Shown in pieces: positions 1 through 6,110 of a stretch of 9,611 nucleotides of DNA (its first letter is position 1; each line of letters begins with the position of its first letter). Source of the stretch: Thiobacillus sp. (GTDB lineage Bacteria > Pseudomonadota > Gammaproteobacteria > Burkholderiales > Thiobacillaceae); NCBI GenBank assembly GCA_011391285.1, contig JAABQU010000281.1, positions 1 through 9,611 on the forward strand, in the 5' to 3' direction. Under the pieces are notes generated by a model. It saw nothing but the letters and a program-made list of their open reading frames with translations. It ran no database searches and was not told where the DNA came from. Both the position numbers and the translations under genes were made by a program.

Positions 1-220
1 CCTTCTGCTCGTGAAATTCGCGGCCTTCGGCCATGAAACCGGGCGGGAAGGCGGCGAAGGCTTCTGCCAGTCCGGTCAGTTTGCGCTTGACGACTGGGCG
101 CAGCACCAGGGTATCGCCGATTTTTTCAATCTCGACATCCTGGCTGGCCTCGACGATGGCGAGTTCCTTGGGGATGCGGACGGCAAGCGAGTTGCCGCTT
201 TTGAATACGCGTGTGAGCAT
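1..220 (-). CDS. vapB: VapB-type antitoxin (AbrB/MazE-like DNA-binding domain), 3' end outside window
   Basis: 73 codons are visible, starting MLTRVFKSGNSLAVRIPKEL and running off the left edge without a stop. The N-terminus has the swapped-hairpin AbrB/MazE pattern (FKSGNSLAVRIPKEL, residues 6-20; then VEIEKIGDTLVLRP, 29-42) that binds operator DNA. The tail (FAAFPPGFMAEGREFHEQK) is acidic and aromatic, as in VapB tails that wrap the toxin. Full-length relatives are about 75-85 residues, so only a few codons should be missing. The ATG at 220 is set by a strong AGGAGG (227-232) six bases upstream. In this family the antitoxin is normally followed by a PIN-domain RNase toxin (VapC); that gene would lie just left of the window and is not seen. 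The gene starts 59 bases downstream of prfB and appears to have its own operator. Family assignment is firm; the pairing with a toxin is inferred. Confidence 0.88.
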   Translation of the reverse strand, partial: MLTRVFKSGNSLAVRIPKELAIVEASQDVEIEKIGDTLVLRPVVKRKLTGLAEAFAAFPPGFMAEGREFHEQK

Positions 221-234
221 GGTCGACCTCCTGT

Positions 235-251
235 GTATATACAGGATATAC
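235..251 (-). promoter_or_regulatory. Candidate VapB autoregulatory operator
   Basis: A perfect inverted repeat GTATAT-N5-ATATAC lies immediately upstream of the vapB ribosome binding site. VapB/MazE-type antitoxins, alone or with toxin, bind short palindromes overlapping their own promoter. The position and the AT-richness in a GC-rich background fit that role and would also supply a -10-like element. Binding is inferred. Confidence 0.5.
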
Positions 252-268
252 GCCCGCTATTCCGGGCG
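251..268 (-). terminator. Small GC hairpin after prfB, possible weak terminator
   Basis: CGCCCG, a 6-base loop, then CGGGCG form a perfect 6-bp stem starting 12 bases after the prfB stop codon. On the minus strand it is followed by TATATCCTG and not a clean U-run, so termination would be weak. It touches the vapB operator repeat and may separate prfB transcription from vapB. Confidence 0.35.
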
Positions 269-279
269 CAAGCCATTGT

Positions 280-1384
280 TTACACGCCCTGTTTCAGACT
301 CGCCTCGATGAACACGTCGAGGTCGCCATCGAGCACTTTCTGCGTGGCGGAGACTTCGACGTTGGTGCGCAGGTCCTTGATGCGCGAGTTGTCCAGCACG
401 TAGCTGCGAATCTGGTGGCCCCAGCCCACATCCGATTTTCCAGCCTCGAGCTTGTCCTGTTCGGCCTGGCGCTTGCGCAACTCGGCTTCGTAGAGCTTGG
501 ACTTCAGCATCGACATCGCTTCGGCGCGGTTCTTGTGCTGCGAGCGGTCGTTCTGGCACTGCACCACGATGTTGGTGGGCAGGTGAGTGATGCGCACCGC
601 GGAGTCGGTCTTGTTGATGTGCTGGCCGCCGGCGCCGGACGCGCGGTAGGTGTCGACGCGCAGGTCCGCCGGGTTGATGTCGACTTCGATGGAGTCGTCG
701 ACTTCGGGGTAGACGAAGATGCTGGCGAAGCTGGTGTGGCGGCCGCCGGACGAGTCGAACGGCGATTTGCGCACCAGGCGGTGGACCCCGGTTTCGGTGC
801 GCAGGGTGCCGTAGGCGTAATCGCCTTCGATCTTGATCGAAGCGGATTTGATGCCGGCGACGTCGCCTTCGGATTCTTCCAGCAGCTCGGCCTTGAAGCC
901 TTTGCGTTCGGCGTATTTCAGGTATTGCCGCAGCAGCATCGAGGCCCAGTCGCAGGCTTCGGTGCCGCCGGCGCCGGCCTGGATGTCGATGAAGCAGTTG
1001 TTGGGATCCGCCGGGTTGTTGAACATGCGGCGGAATTCCAGCGTGGACACTTCCTTTTCAATGCTGGCGATGTCGGCCTGCACGGCGGCCAGGGTGTCGT
1101 CGTCGTTTTCCTCGCGCGCCATCTCGAACAGTTCACCGGCGTCTTTCAGGCCCGACGCCACACGGTCGAGCACTACCACCACGTCTTCGAGCGATTTGCG
1201 TTCACGGCCCAGCTCTTGGGCGCGGGCGGCGTCGTTCCAGAAATCGGGGGCTTCGGACAGGCGGACGACTTCTTCTAGGCGATCCTTTTTGTGATCGTAG
1301 TCAAAGAAACCCCCTGAGTTGGGTGGCGCGGTCGCCGAGGTCGGCGAGTTTGGATTCGATCTGATTGAGGCTTTCGGCTTCCAT
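280..1384 (-). CDS. prfB: Peptide chain release factor 2 (RF2), made by programmed +1 frameshift
   Basis: RF2 recognises UGA and UAA stop codons in the ribosomal A site and triggers peptide release. The gene is in two frames. Codons 1-27 (1384 to 1304, [20 protein letters not shown]... ending RGFL) reach an in-frame TGA at 1303-1301. Reading resumes in the +1 frame at 1302 ([11 protein letters not shown]...) and ends with TAA at 280-282, giving 367 residues against 365 in E. coli. The stop-codon-reading motif SPF is at residues 207-209. The catalytic GGQ is at 252-254 within SGAGGQHIN, preceded by Ala where E. coli K-12 has the unusual Thr246. The gene follows the DUF4010 gene by 15 bases, with only a poor Shine-Dalgarno before the ATG. 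An annotator that ignores the shift would wrongly start at 1182 or call a pseudogene. The assignment is certain. Confidence 0.97.
1300..1315 (-). promoter_or_regulatory. prfB programmed +1 frameshift site
   Basis: Read on the minus strand the site is AGGGGG TTT CTT TGA C. The internal Shine-Dalgarno-like AGGGGG sits three bases before the slippery CTT, and the UGA stop is followed by C, a poor termination context. The spacing is identical to the E. coli site (AGGGGG TAT CTT TGA C). When RF2 is scarce the ribosome pauses at UGA and slips forward, so RF2 controls its own synthesis. Confidence 0.96.
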
Positions 1385-1399
1385 GATTCGTGCTCGGAA

Positions 1400-2680
1400 C
1401 TAGGCGGAAAAGCTGCGCATTATAGCCCAGCCGAGCACCAGCCCGAGCCCGATCGCGCCCATGCCCGCTGCCGCGTGGCGCGCCATGCGCCAGCGGCCGA
1501 TGGCCAGGGCCAGCGCCGACTTGAAGACCAGATTGGCCAGGATGGCGAGCGTGACGACATCGACCACGCCTGTTTCAGACAGCTTGTCGAGACTGTGCAG
1601 GCGCAGGCCGGTCAGCGTGATGGCATCCACATCGGTCAAACCCGACACCATCGCCACCGCATACAGCCCCTGCGCGCCGAGCCAGTTGGACAGCCAGGAC
1701 GCTGCCAGCAGCACCACCGCATACATCAGGCCGAAGCCGAGCGCCGTGCGCAACTCGGTGGGATTGGCCATCGCCAGCGCCGGCAGTTCGCCCTGCGGCC
1801 GCAGCCGCCACACCCCATACGCCGCGCCCATCCCGCCCACGACCAAGCCACCGATCAGCACCGGCAGCAGTTGCGGCAGCACCCCGGGCGCCAGCACCGC
1901 GGCCAGCACGCCCAGCCGCACCTGCACCACCAGATTGGCCAGTACGATGACGATCACCGCGACCGGCAGCATCGCGTCGTTGGCGCGGGCATGGCGGCTG
2001 AAGGCCAGGGTCGTGGCGGTGGACGACACCAGCCCGCCGAGCAGGCCCAGGATCACCGCGCCGCGGCGCTTCCCGACCAGTCGCAGCGCGGCATAGCCCG
2101 CCAACCCCACGCCCGCGATCAGCACCACCATCCACCAGATCTGATACGGGTTAAGCGCGCCGTAGGGGCCGTAATCCCGGTTCGGCACCAGCGGCAGGAT
2201 GATCAGCGACAGCACCGCGAACTGCAGCACCGACAGCAGATCGCGTCGCGTCATATGCTGACTCCAGCCGCGCAATTCAGGCTTGAAATACAGCAGCATG
2301 GTCGCCGCGATGCCTAGCATCACGGCCAGCTGGATTTCGTCGTGCCACACCAGCACGCCGAGGCCGTAGCACAGCATCAGCGCCGCCACCGTCGTCGTGC
2401 CCGGGTCGCCGTCCTCCAGCGGATCGCGCAGATACGCCGCGATCATCATTGCACCGACCAGCAGCAGCCCCACCGGGATCAGCCAGATCGCATCCAGCGC
2501 CGTGCCCAGATGCGCCGCCAGCACGCCGAATAGCGCCGTCAGCGCGAACGTACGCAGCCCCGCCTTCGCCGCCGGATTGCGCTCGCGCTCCAGCCCCATC
2601 AGCAGGCCGATCGCCAGCGCCACCACGTAACGCGGCAGCGAAGCGAGTTCGGCGGGAAGCCAGCTGATGAGCTCGTTCAT
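1400..2680 (-). CDS. MgtC/SapB-type membrane protein with DUF4010 domain
   Basis: A 426-residue, strongly hydrophobic inner-membrane protein. The N-terminal part (about 15-135) has the MgtC/SapB signature [15 protein letters not shown] (21-35) followed by several membrane helices and [17 protein letters not shown] (92-108). The C-terminal part (about 160-425) is DUF4010, with [20 protein letters not shown] (212-231) and [12 protein letters not shown] (346-357), and about six more hydrophobic helices. Proteins of this two-part design are widespread in proteobacteria; the function is not established, and the link to magnesium or virulence comes only from MgtC itself. The ATG at 2680 lacks a strong ribosome binding site (GAATCGAG precedes it) but fits the start of the first domain. 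The stop is 15 bases before prfB, so the two are probably co-transcribed. Family confident, function unknown. Confidence 0.87.
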   Translation of the reverse strand: MNELISWLPAELASLPRYVVALAIGLLMGLERERNPAAKAGLRTFALTALFGVLAAHLGTALDAIWLIPVGLLLVGAMMIAAYLRDPLEDGDPGTTTVAALMLCYGLGVLVWHDEIQLAVMLGIAATMLLYFKPELRGWSQHMTRRDLLSVLQFAVLSLIILPLVPNRDYGPYGALNPYQIWWMVVLIAGVGLAGYAALRLVGKRRGAVILGLLGGLVSSTATTLAFSRHARANDAMLPVAVIVIVLANLVVQVRLGVLAAVLAPGVLPQLLPVLIGGLVVGGMGAAYGVWRLRPQGELPALAMANPTELRTALGFGLMYAVVLLAASWLSNWLGAQGLYAVAMVSGLTDVDAITLTGLRLHSLDKLSETGVVDVVTLAILANLVFKSALALAIGRWRMARHAAAGMGAIGLGLVLGWAIMRSFSA

Positions 2681-2882
2681 CTCGATTCGGTTTCAGGGAA
2701 GGGACATTCTGCTATCAGTGTGGCACGCAAGGCGCGCGCGTGCCGATCAACGGGTCGATCCCTCATGCGTGGACTGGTGCGGCCAACCTCGGTATCAGGT
2801 CGGGGGCCGCCACCCGCTCTACCTTTTTAGCGGCCGGCTGCTTTGCTGCGCCACTATGATCACTGCGGCAGCGCCCACCCAT
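2681..2882. other. Gene-free gap between the patatin and DUF4010 genes
   Basis: No convincing gene on either strand. It must hold the 3' end of the patatin transcript and the leader of the DUF4010-prfB transcript. I see one imperfect hairpin (2776-2814) but no clear intrinsic terminator with a U-run and no clear sigma-70 promoter. Confidence 0.6.
2776..2814. repeat. Imperfect inverted repeat
   Basis: GGTGCGGCC (2776-2784) pairs with GGCCGCCACC (2805-2814), leaving one bulged base, and ACCT/AGGT can pair inside. It is large enough to fold in RNA on either strand but has no U-tract. It may slow transcription after the patatin gene; the role is unknown. Confidence 0.35.
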
Positions 2883-5123
2883 TCAAGGCGCGCCGATCAG
2901 CAGGTAGAGACTGTAGTTGCCGCCGCTTCCGGCGCCCAGGCCCAGGTAGGCCGGACCCATGAAGGTATCCGCACCGAGGAAGGCTGATCCCGAGTAAAGC
3001 GTGTCGGGTGATGGCAGGCCATCGACACGATCCTTGATTCGTCCGAGTTCCGCAGTTGCGCCGACATACAGGCCCGAACCGAGCAGGTCCGGCAACGGCA
3101 ACACCCGGTTGTAGTACATCGCGCGGCCGAAGTAGTACTCGCGTCCGGCAAACTGGCCAGTCCTGAATCCGGAAAGGCGTAGGGGGCCGCCGAGCGTAAA
3201 CGATTCGTATGCCGGCATGTCGGTCGAGAAATCGGTACCGCCGGAGGCGGCAAGGTTCAAGGTGTGCGGGCCCCAGGACTTGACCAAGCCGATCTGGCCC
3301 TCGAGGCGCTGGTAATTGAGATCCGACCCCAGGGATTCGGTCGCGCCATAGTACGAGGCGATCGCCCGGTAACCTTTCCGTGGAAACCAGGCATGATCAA
3401 CCTGGTCGATCGCCAAGGTTATCCGTCCCCCTGCCGACAGTTCGTCGACCGAGGGCAGAACGGGGCTGCCGGTATCGACCTCGGCATTGATCAGGTTCCA
3501 CAGCGGGCCGACCCGCACGATGCCCGTCGTGCCGAGAATTGCCCCGACGTCGAGGCCCCCCCCTGCGCTGCCGACCCGGTAGTCCGCGATCTTGTCGTCG
3601 CCGGCAAACACGCCGCGCGTCTGCTGTCCCACCTTGCCATAGACCGACCCGAACCAGATTCCGGCTTCGTGAAGCGGCTGGAAGAACTCGGAGTACAAAT
3701 GCGTATCCTGTCCGATCTGGAGCTCGGTCACCCACTCGGCACCCAGCCGGTTGAGCCAGTTCTTGCGATACTGGGCCAGCAGGTTGAACGCGTTGTCGCC
3801 CTGGAAGTCGGTTGCGAGGCCAAGACCAAACCGCAGGTAATCCGGGCCCCACGATTTTTCATGAGGGGTGATCACCATGGCCCGTGGGCCGCCCTCGTTC
3901 TCGATGTGATACTCGATGCTTTCGAAATCGCCGCGACCGTAGATGCGGCGCAGGTCGGCGCTGACCTTCTTCTCGTCGAGCGGCTCGCCTGGTTTGCTCT
4001 TCACCAGCGCGCTCAGCACCTCGGGGTTGGTGCGCTGCAGCCCCGCGAAGCGGATTTCGTCGACGCTGCCGAGGCCCTTGCTTTGCGCGACCTGGGTCGC
4101 GCGCAGGGCCGCGTACTGTTCGGGGGGCAAACTGTAGCGTGCCAGCGCAGGCGCCAGCGCGCGCGTGGCCGCCTCGCCGATGCGGATGGCTTCCCTGGAA
4201 TTCTCGAAGCTGGCGGCCGAAATGTCGCCGAGGTCGGGTTCGATCAGCACATCGCCGCTGCCCAGGCTTTTCAATTGCTGATCGACGGTCTGCTTGCCGA
4301 GAAAATTGATGAGCTGGGCGGCGACTGATAGCGCGGACGTGATTTCATTGCGCTTGAGCGGTGGCGTGGCGATGTTGACGGCGATCACCACGTCGCCGCA
4401 CAGCTTGCGTGCCTCGTCGATCGGGAGATTGTTGGCGATGCCGCCGTCGACCAGCAGGCGTCCGTCGATTTCGACCGGCGCGATCGCCCCGGGTACAGCC
4501 ATGCTGGAGCGCATCGCCTGCGCCAGGCTGCCGTGATCCAGCACCACCGACTCGCCGTTCTCGATATTGGTTGCCAAGGCCCGGTAGGGTATCGGCAACT
4601 GGTCGAAATTGCTGACGCCTATCGCCGGTTCGGCGAGCTTGCGGAAGAAGGCCTCGATCGAGACACCTGCGACCACCCCTTTCGGCAGCGCGAGGCCGCC
4701 ATCCTTGACCCCATACTGCGGGGCGAACAAGGTCTTGTAGTCGTCATTCTTGCGCCGGATGGCGATCTCGTCGCGCGGCGGGTTGTCGCGGAATATCTCG
4801 GCCCAGTCGGCGTCCAGCACGATTTTCTCAAGCTCGGAAGGCGTCCGGCCTGCCGCAAACGTGCCGCCGACGATCGCGCCCATGCTGGTCCCGGTGACGC
4901 AATGGATCGGGATGCGCATCTCGTCCAGCACCTTGAGCACGCCGATATGGGCGATCCCGCGTGCACCGCCGCCGGACAGGGCAAGGCCGATGCGCGGTGG
5001 CGTGTGGGCGGTTCTCGGGGCCGTGGTTTCAGCCGCCAGTGCGCTGCCGTGGCCGCCAAGCAATGTAAACGCCAGCACAGTCATGCAGCCACGACGCACC
5101 CGATTCGCCCCTGAAACTGGCAT
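2883..5123 (-). CDS. PlpD-like patatin phospholipase fused to outer-membrane barrel (type Vd autotransporter)
   Basis: Numbered from the ATG at 5123, this is a 746-residue protein. Residues 1-31 look like a signal peptide: basic RVRRG, hydrophobic MTVLAFTLLGG, then SALAAE for cleavage. The patatin domain follows (about 43-320), with oxyanion loop GGGARG (51-56), nucleophile Ser80 in GTSMG, and Asp226 in DGG: the complete Ser-Asp dyad of a lipid acyl hydrolase. Residues about 355-420 resemble one POTRA domain, and 426-746 are a beta-rich Omp85/bacterial-surface-antigen barrel. This order is that of P. aeruginosa PlpD, where the barrel carries the lipase across the outer membrane. The ATG at 5123 is preferred over the TTG at 5150 because GGGGGG stands 7 bases upstream and the signal peptide then starts properly. 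The chain ends LYLLIGAP, without the usual terminal aromatic. Phospholipase A activity is inferred from the family. Confidence 0.92.
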   Translation of the reverse strand: MPVSGANRVRRGCMTVLAFTLLGGHGSALAAETTAPRTAHTPPRIGLALSGGGARGIAHIGVLKVLDEMRIPIHCVTGTSMGAIVGGTFAAGRTPSELEKIVLDADWAEIFRDNPPRDEIAIRRKNDDYKTLFAPQYGVKDGGLALPKGVVAGVSIEAFFRKLAEPAIGVSNFDQLPIPYRALATNIENGESVVLDHGSLAQAMRSSMAVPGAIAPVEIDGRLLVDGGIANNLPIDEARKLCGDVVIAVNIATPPLKRNEITSALSVAAQLINFLGKQTVDQQLKSLGSGDVLIEPDLGDISAASFENSREAIRIGEAATRALAPALARYSLPPEQYAALRATQVAQSKGLGSVDEIRFAGLQRTNPEVLSALVKSKPGEPLDEKKVSADLRRIYGRGDFESIEYHIENEGGPRAMVITPHEKSWGPDYLRFGLGLATDFQGDNAFNLLAQYRKNWLNRLGAEWVTELQIGQDTHLYSEFFQPLHEAGIWFGSVYGKVGQQTRGVFAGDDKIADYRVGSAGGGLDVGAILGTTGIVRVGPLWNLINAEVDTGSPVLPSVDELSAGGRITLAIDQVDHAWFPRKGYRAIASYYGATESLGSDLNYQRLEGQIGLVKSWGPHTLNLAASGGTDFSTDMPAYESFTLGGPLRLSGFRTGQFAGREYYFGRAMYYNRVLPLPDLLGSGLYVGATAELGRIKDRVDGLPSPDTLYSGSAFLGADTFMGPAYLGLGAGSGGNYSLYLLIGAP

Positions 5124-5274
5124 GGAACTGCCCCCCGAAAATTCATGCAAACAGCGGCGATGCTACACCGGGAATGGTAAAGAGCCATGCATTCCGCTTG
5201 TACCCAAGGCAGAGCAAACGCTATTCATGACGATGCCGGTCGGCGTCAACGTAAAAGGTCCTGGAAGCCTAGTT

Positions 5275-5300
5275 GTGGGTTGGTTCGAATAAGCAACCAC
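5275..5300. repeat. Hairpin 1 of a tandem pair
   Basis: GTGGGTTG (5275-5282) and CAACCAC (5294-5300) form a 7-bp stem with one bulged G and an 11-base loop. It partly overlaps copy A of the diverged direct repeat at 5277-5306. There is no U-tract on either strand, so it is not a classical terminator. Confidence 0.5.
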
Positions 5301-5306
5301 TCGTGT
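5277..5306. repeat. Diverged direct repeat flanking the Cys/His gene, copy A
   Basis: GGGTTGG, 13 bases, then CCACTCGTGT. The same blocks occur in the same order at 6048-6067 but with only 3 bases between (the AAG shared). A further GCTGG follows each copy at the same distance (5314-5318 and 6075-6079). The two copies bracket the gene at 5525-5968. Confidence 0.45.
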
Positions 5307-5324
5307 TGACCAAGCTGGCAACAC
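5303..5324. repeat. Hairpin 2 of a tandem pair
   Basis: GTGTTG (5303-5308) pairs with CAACAC (5319-5324). After one bulged A, CCA pairs with TGG around an AGC loop, giving about 9 bp in a compact stem. It follows hairpin 1 by two bases and has similar arms (GTTG/CAAC). Function unknown. Confidence 0.5.
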
Positions 5325-5355
5325 AAGATCCGGGCGAGGCCTGTGAGTCGTTAAC

Positions 5356-5379
5356 CGGCCAGGAACGGTCGGCCAGGAA
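5356..5379. repeat. Short direct repeat CGGCCAGGAA x2
   Basis: Two exact 10-base copies (5356-5365 and 5370-5379) separated by four bases in the gene-free region. It could be a protein-binding pair or a slippage product; nothing else supports either. Confidence 0.5.
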
Positions 5380-5404
5380 GTTCGCGGATGAGTTCCGGTC
5401 GTCT

Positions 5405-5418
5405 ACTGACAACTGACA
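5405..5418. repeat. Tandem 7-base repeat ACTGACA x2
   Basis: Two exact adjacent copies of ACTGACA, followed directly by GTC. It sits among the other small repeats of this gene-free region. Too short to assign a role. Confidence 0.5.
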
Positions 5419-5498
5419 GTCAAAGTTCGAATTAACCGGCTGCGGCGAAGCTGGCCGTGGACCGACAGGTTGAGCTACAGGTTAGCCGTCATCCTGCG

Positions 5499-5514
5499 GG
5501 CGACACGAGTCGCC
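5499..5514 (-). terminator. Hairpin downstream of the Cys/His gene, possible weak terminator
   Basis: GGCGAC-ACGA-GTCGCC is a perfect 6-bp stem with a 4-base loop, beginning 10 bases after the TAA at 5525-5527. On the minus strand no U-run follows. On the plus strand ACGTTTTGG follows, so as a terminator it would look better for plus-strand transcription, where I see no gene. Confidence 0.35.
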
Positions 5515-5524
5515 ACGTTTTGGC

Positions 5525-5968
5525 TTATGAACGGAGCTTCACGCGCTTCGTGGTTGCTCCACGTTCAGATTTTTCGGCCGCCCCCATGATTGCCATCAGC
5601 TTGAGCCATTGATCGAGAGTGAGCGTCGAAAACAATTCAGCCAATAGCTTGCCTCTCGCGGCCTCGGTCTTTCGCGAGGCGATCTTCTTGCAGAGGGCGA
5701 GTTGTTCTGCATTGAAGAAGCCAAGAATATCTGGCCAATGATCTTGAATAATCTCCCACAACCGTGCCGCGTAGTACATGAGTCGGGCGACGCCGCCCGC
5801 CGTGCCGATGACGTCAGATCCTCCACCACTCGGACCAGGCTTGGGACCTTTCGATGCACTTCCGCCATTGTCTTTGGGATGCTTCTTGTTGCAATACCCG
5901 TCTCGGCCTTCCACAGCGGTCTTGTTGCACCGGACACCCTTGGAATTGACCCACTTGCACTTGGCCAT
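5525..5968 (-). CDS. Unrecognised small protein with N-terminal Cys/His (zinc-finger-like) cluster
   Basis: A 147-residue protein with an excellent start: ATG at 5968 with AGGAGG (5973-5978) four bases upstream. Residues 4-30 carry C4-x9-C14-x11-C26-x3-H30 in CKWVNSKGVRCNK...GYCNKKH. This resembles the short CxxxTxxGxxCxxxA...GxxYCxxH zinc-knuckle-like motif found in many small phage and accessory proteins (compare DUF5763). A Gly/Ser/Pro-rich linker follows (34-51), then a helical C-terminal half (about 58-130) with amphipathic stretches VARLMYYAARLWEIIQD and EQLALCKKI...LAELFSTL, and a basic end (TTKRVKLRS). There is no signal peptide or clear membrane helix. It lies 142 bases downstream of the MmeI-like gene on the same strand. 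G+C is about 50% where counted (5581-5640), lower than neighbours, suggesting transfer. Zinc binding is inferred; function unknown. Confidence 0.8.
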   Translation of the reverse strand: MAKCKWVNSKGVRCNKTAVEGRDGYCNKKHPKDNGGSASKGPKPGPSGGGSDVIGTAGGVARLMYYAARLWEIIQDHWPDILGFFNAEQLALCKKIASRKTEAARGKLLAELFSTLTLDQWLKLMAIMGAAEKSERGATTKRVKLRS

Positions 5969-6025
5969 GCTGCCTCCTGTCGTCTTGAGTTCCTACGATA
6001 GGCTAGAACACCGGACATACAAGGC

Positions 6026-6042
6026 GGCCACCCTGAATGGCC
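6026..6042. repeat. Perfect hairpin between the MmeI-like and Cys/His genes
   Basis: GGCCA, a 7-base loop, then TGGCC. It lies in the 142-base gap between the two genes. No U-run follows on the minus strand, so any effect on transcription between the genes would be partial. Confidence 0.4.
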
Positions 6043-6047
6043 AAAAC

Positions 6048-6067
6048 GGGTTGGAAGCCACTCGTGT
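6048..6067. repeat. Diverged direct repeat flanking the Cys/His gene, copy B
   Basis: GGGTTGG-AAG-CCACTCGTGT, matching the blocks of copy A at 5277-5306 in the same order and orientation, with ten fewer bases between them. It is on the other side of the Cys/His gene, close to the 3' end of the MmeI-like gene. Confidence 0.45.
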
Positions 6068-6110
6068 AGGGCGGGCTGGATAACCCTCGTCAGGTCATGC
6101 AACAACAAGG

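Larger units (their letters stand above)
5124..5524. other. 401-base gene-free region with several small repeats
   Basis: No ORF here has gene-like sequence. On the minus strand it contains the leader of the patatin gene; a TTGACG at 5244-5249 resembles a -35 box, but no good -10 follows. The middle (5275-5324) has two consecutive hairpins. Short direct repeats lie at 5356-5379 and 5405-5418, and a perfect hairpin at 5499-5514 sits just after the Cys/His gene. The density of small repeats suggests an old recombination junction, but I recognise no specific element. Confidence 0.55.

Noticed and set aside
280..1182. prfB annotated as a 300-residue protein starting at 1182, or as a pseudogene broken by TGA at 1301-1303
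   Set aside because: The region upstream of 1182 is clearly RF2 in the same frame back to 1302, and the TGA lies in a canonical frameshift site, so the full 367-residue reading is correct.
415..1278. Long plus-strand reading frame antisense to prfB
   Set aside because: It is rich in Gly/Ala/Val/Asp and resembles no protein family; it arises from codon bias of the opposite strand.
1319..2317. Long plus-strand reading frame rich in His, Gln and Arg
   Set aside because: It is the complement of the Ala/Leu/Val-rich DUF4010 membrane protein; the composition is a typical shadow.
3241..3250. GGAGGCGGC in the patatin gene as a second copy of the ssrA 3' end (att site)
   Set aside because: The match is only about nine bases and lies in codons of a conserved gene; no T-loop part is shared. 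A similar short match near 6364-6375 is also inside coding sequence.
3264..4328. Plus-strand 354-codon reading frame
   Set aside because: It overlaps the patatin/barrel gene, which has intact motifs; no independent start signal or family resemblance.
5124..5150. TTG at 5150 as the start of the patatin gene
   Set aside because: The ATG at 5123 has a GGGGGG ribosome binding site and gives a normal signal peptide; the extra nine residues would place a non-basic tail before it.
5282..5290. GGTTCGAAT, resembling a tRNA T-loop, and a second TTCGAA at 5426-5431, as tRNA fragments or att sites
   Set aside because: No T-stem, acceptor stem or CCA context is present; the first is simply a hairpin loop.
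5124..5524. CRISPR array
   Set aside because: The repeats seen are only 7-10 bases, occur twice, and lack regular spacers.
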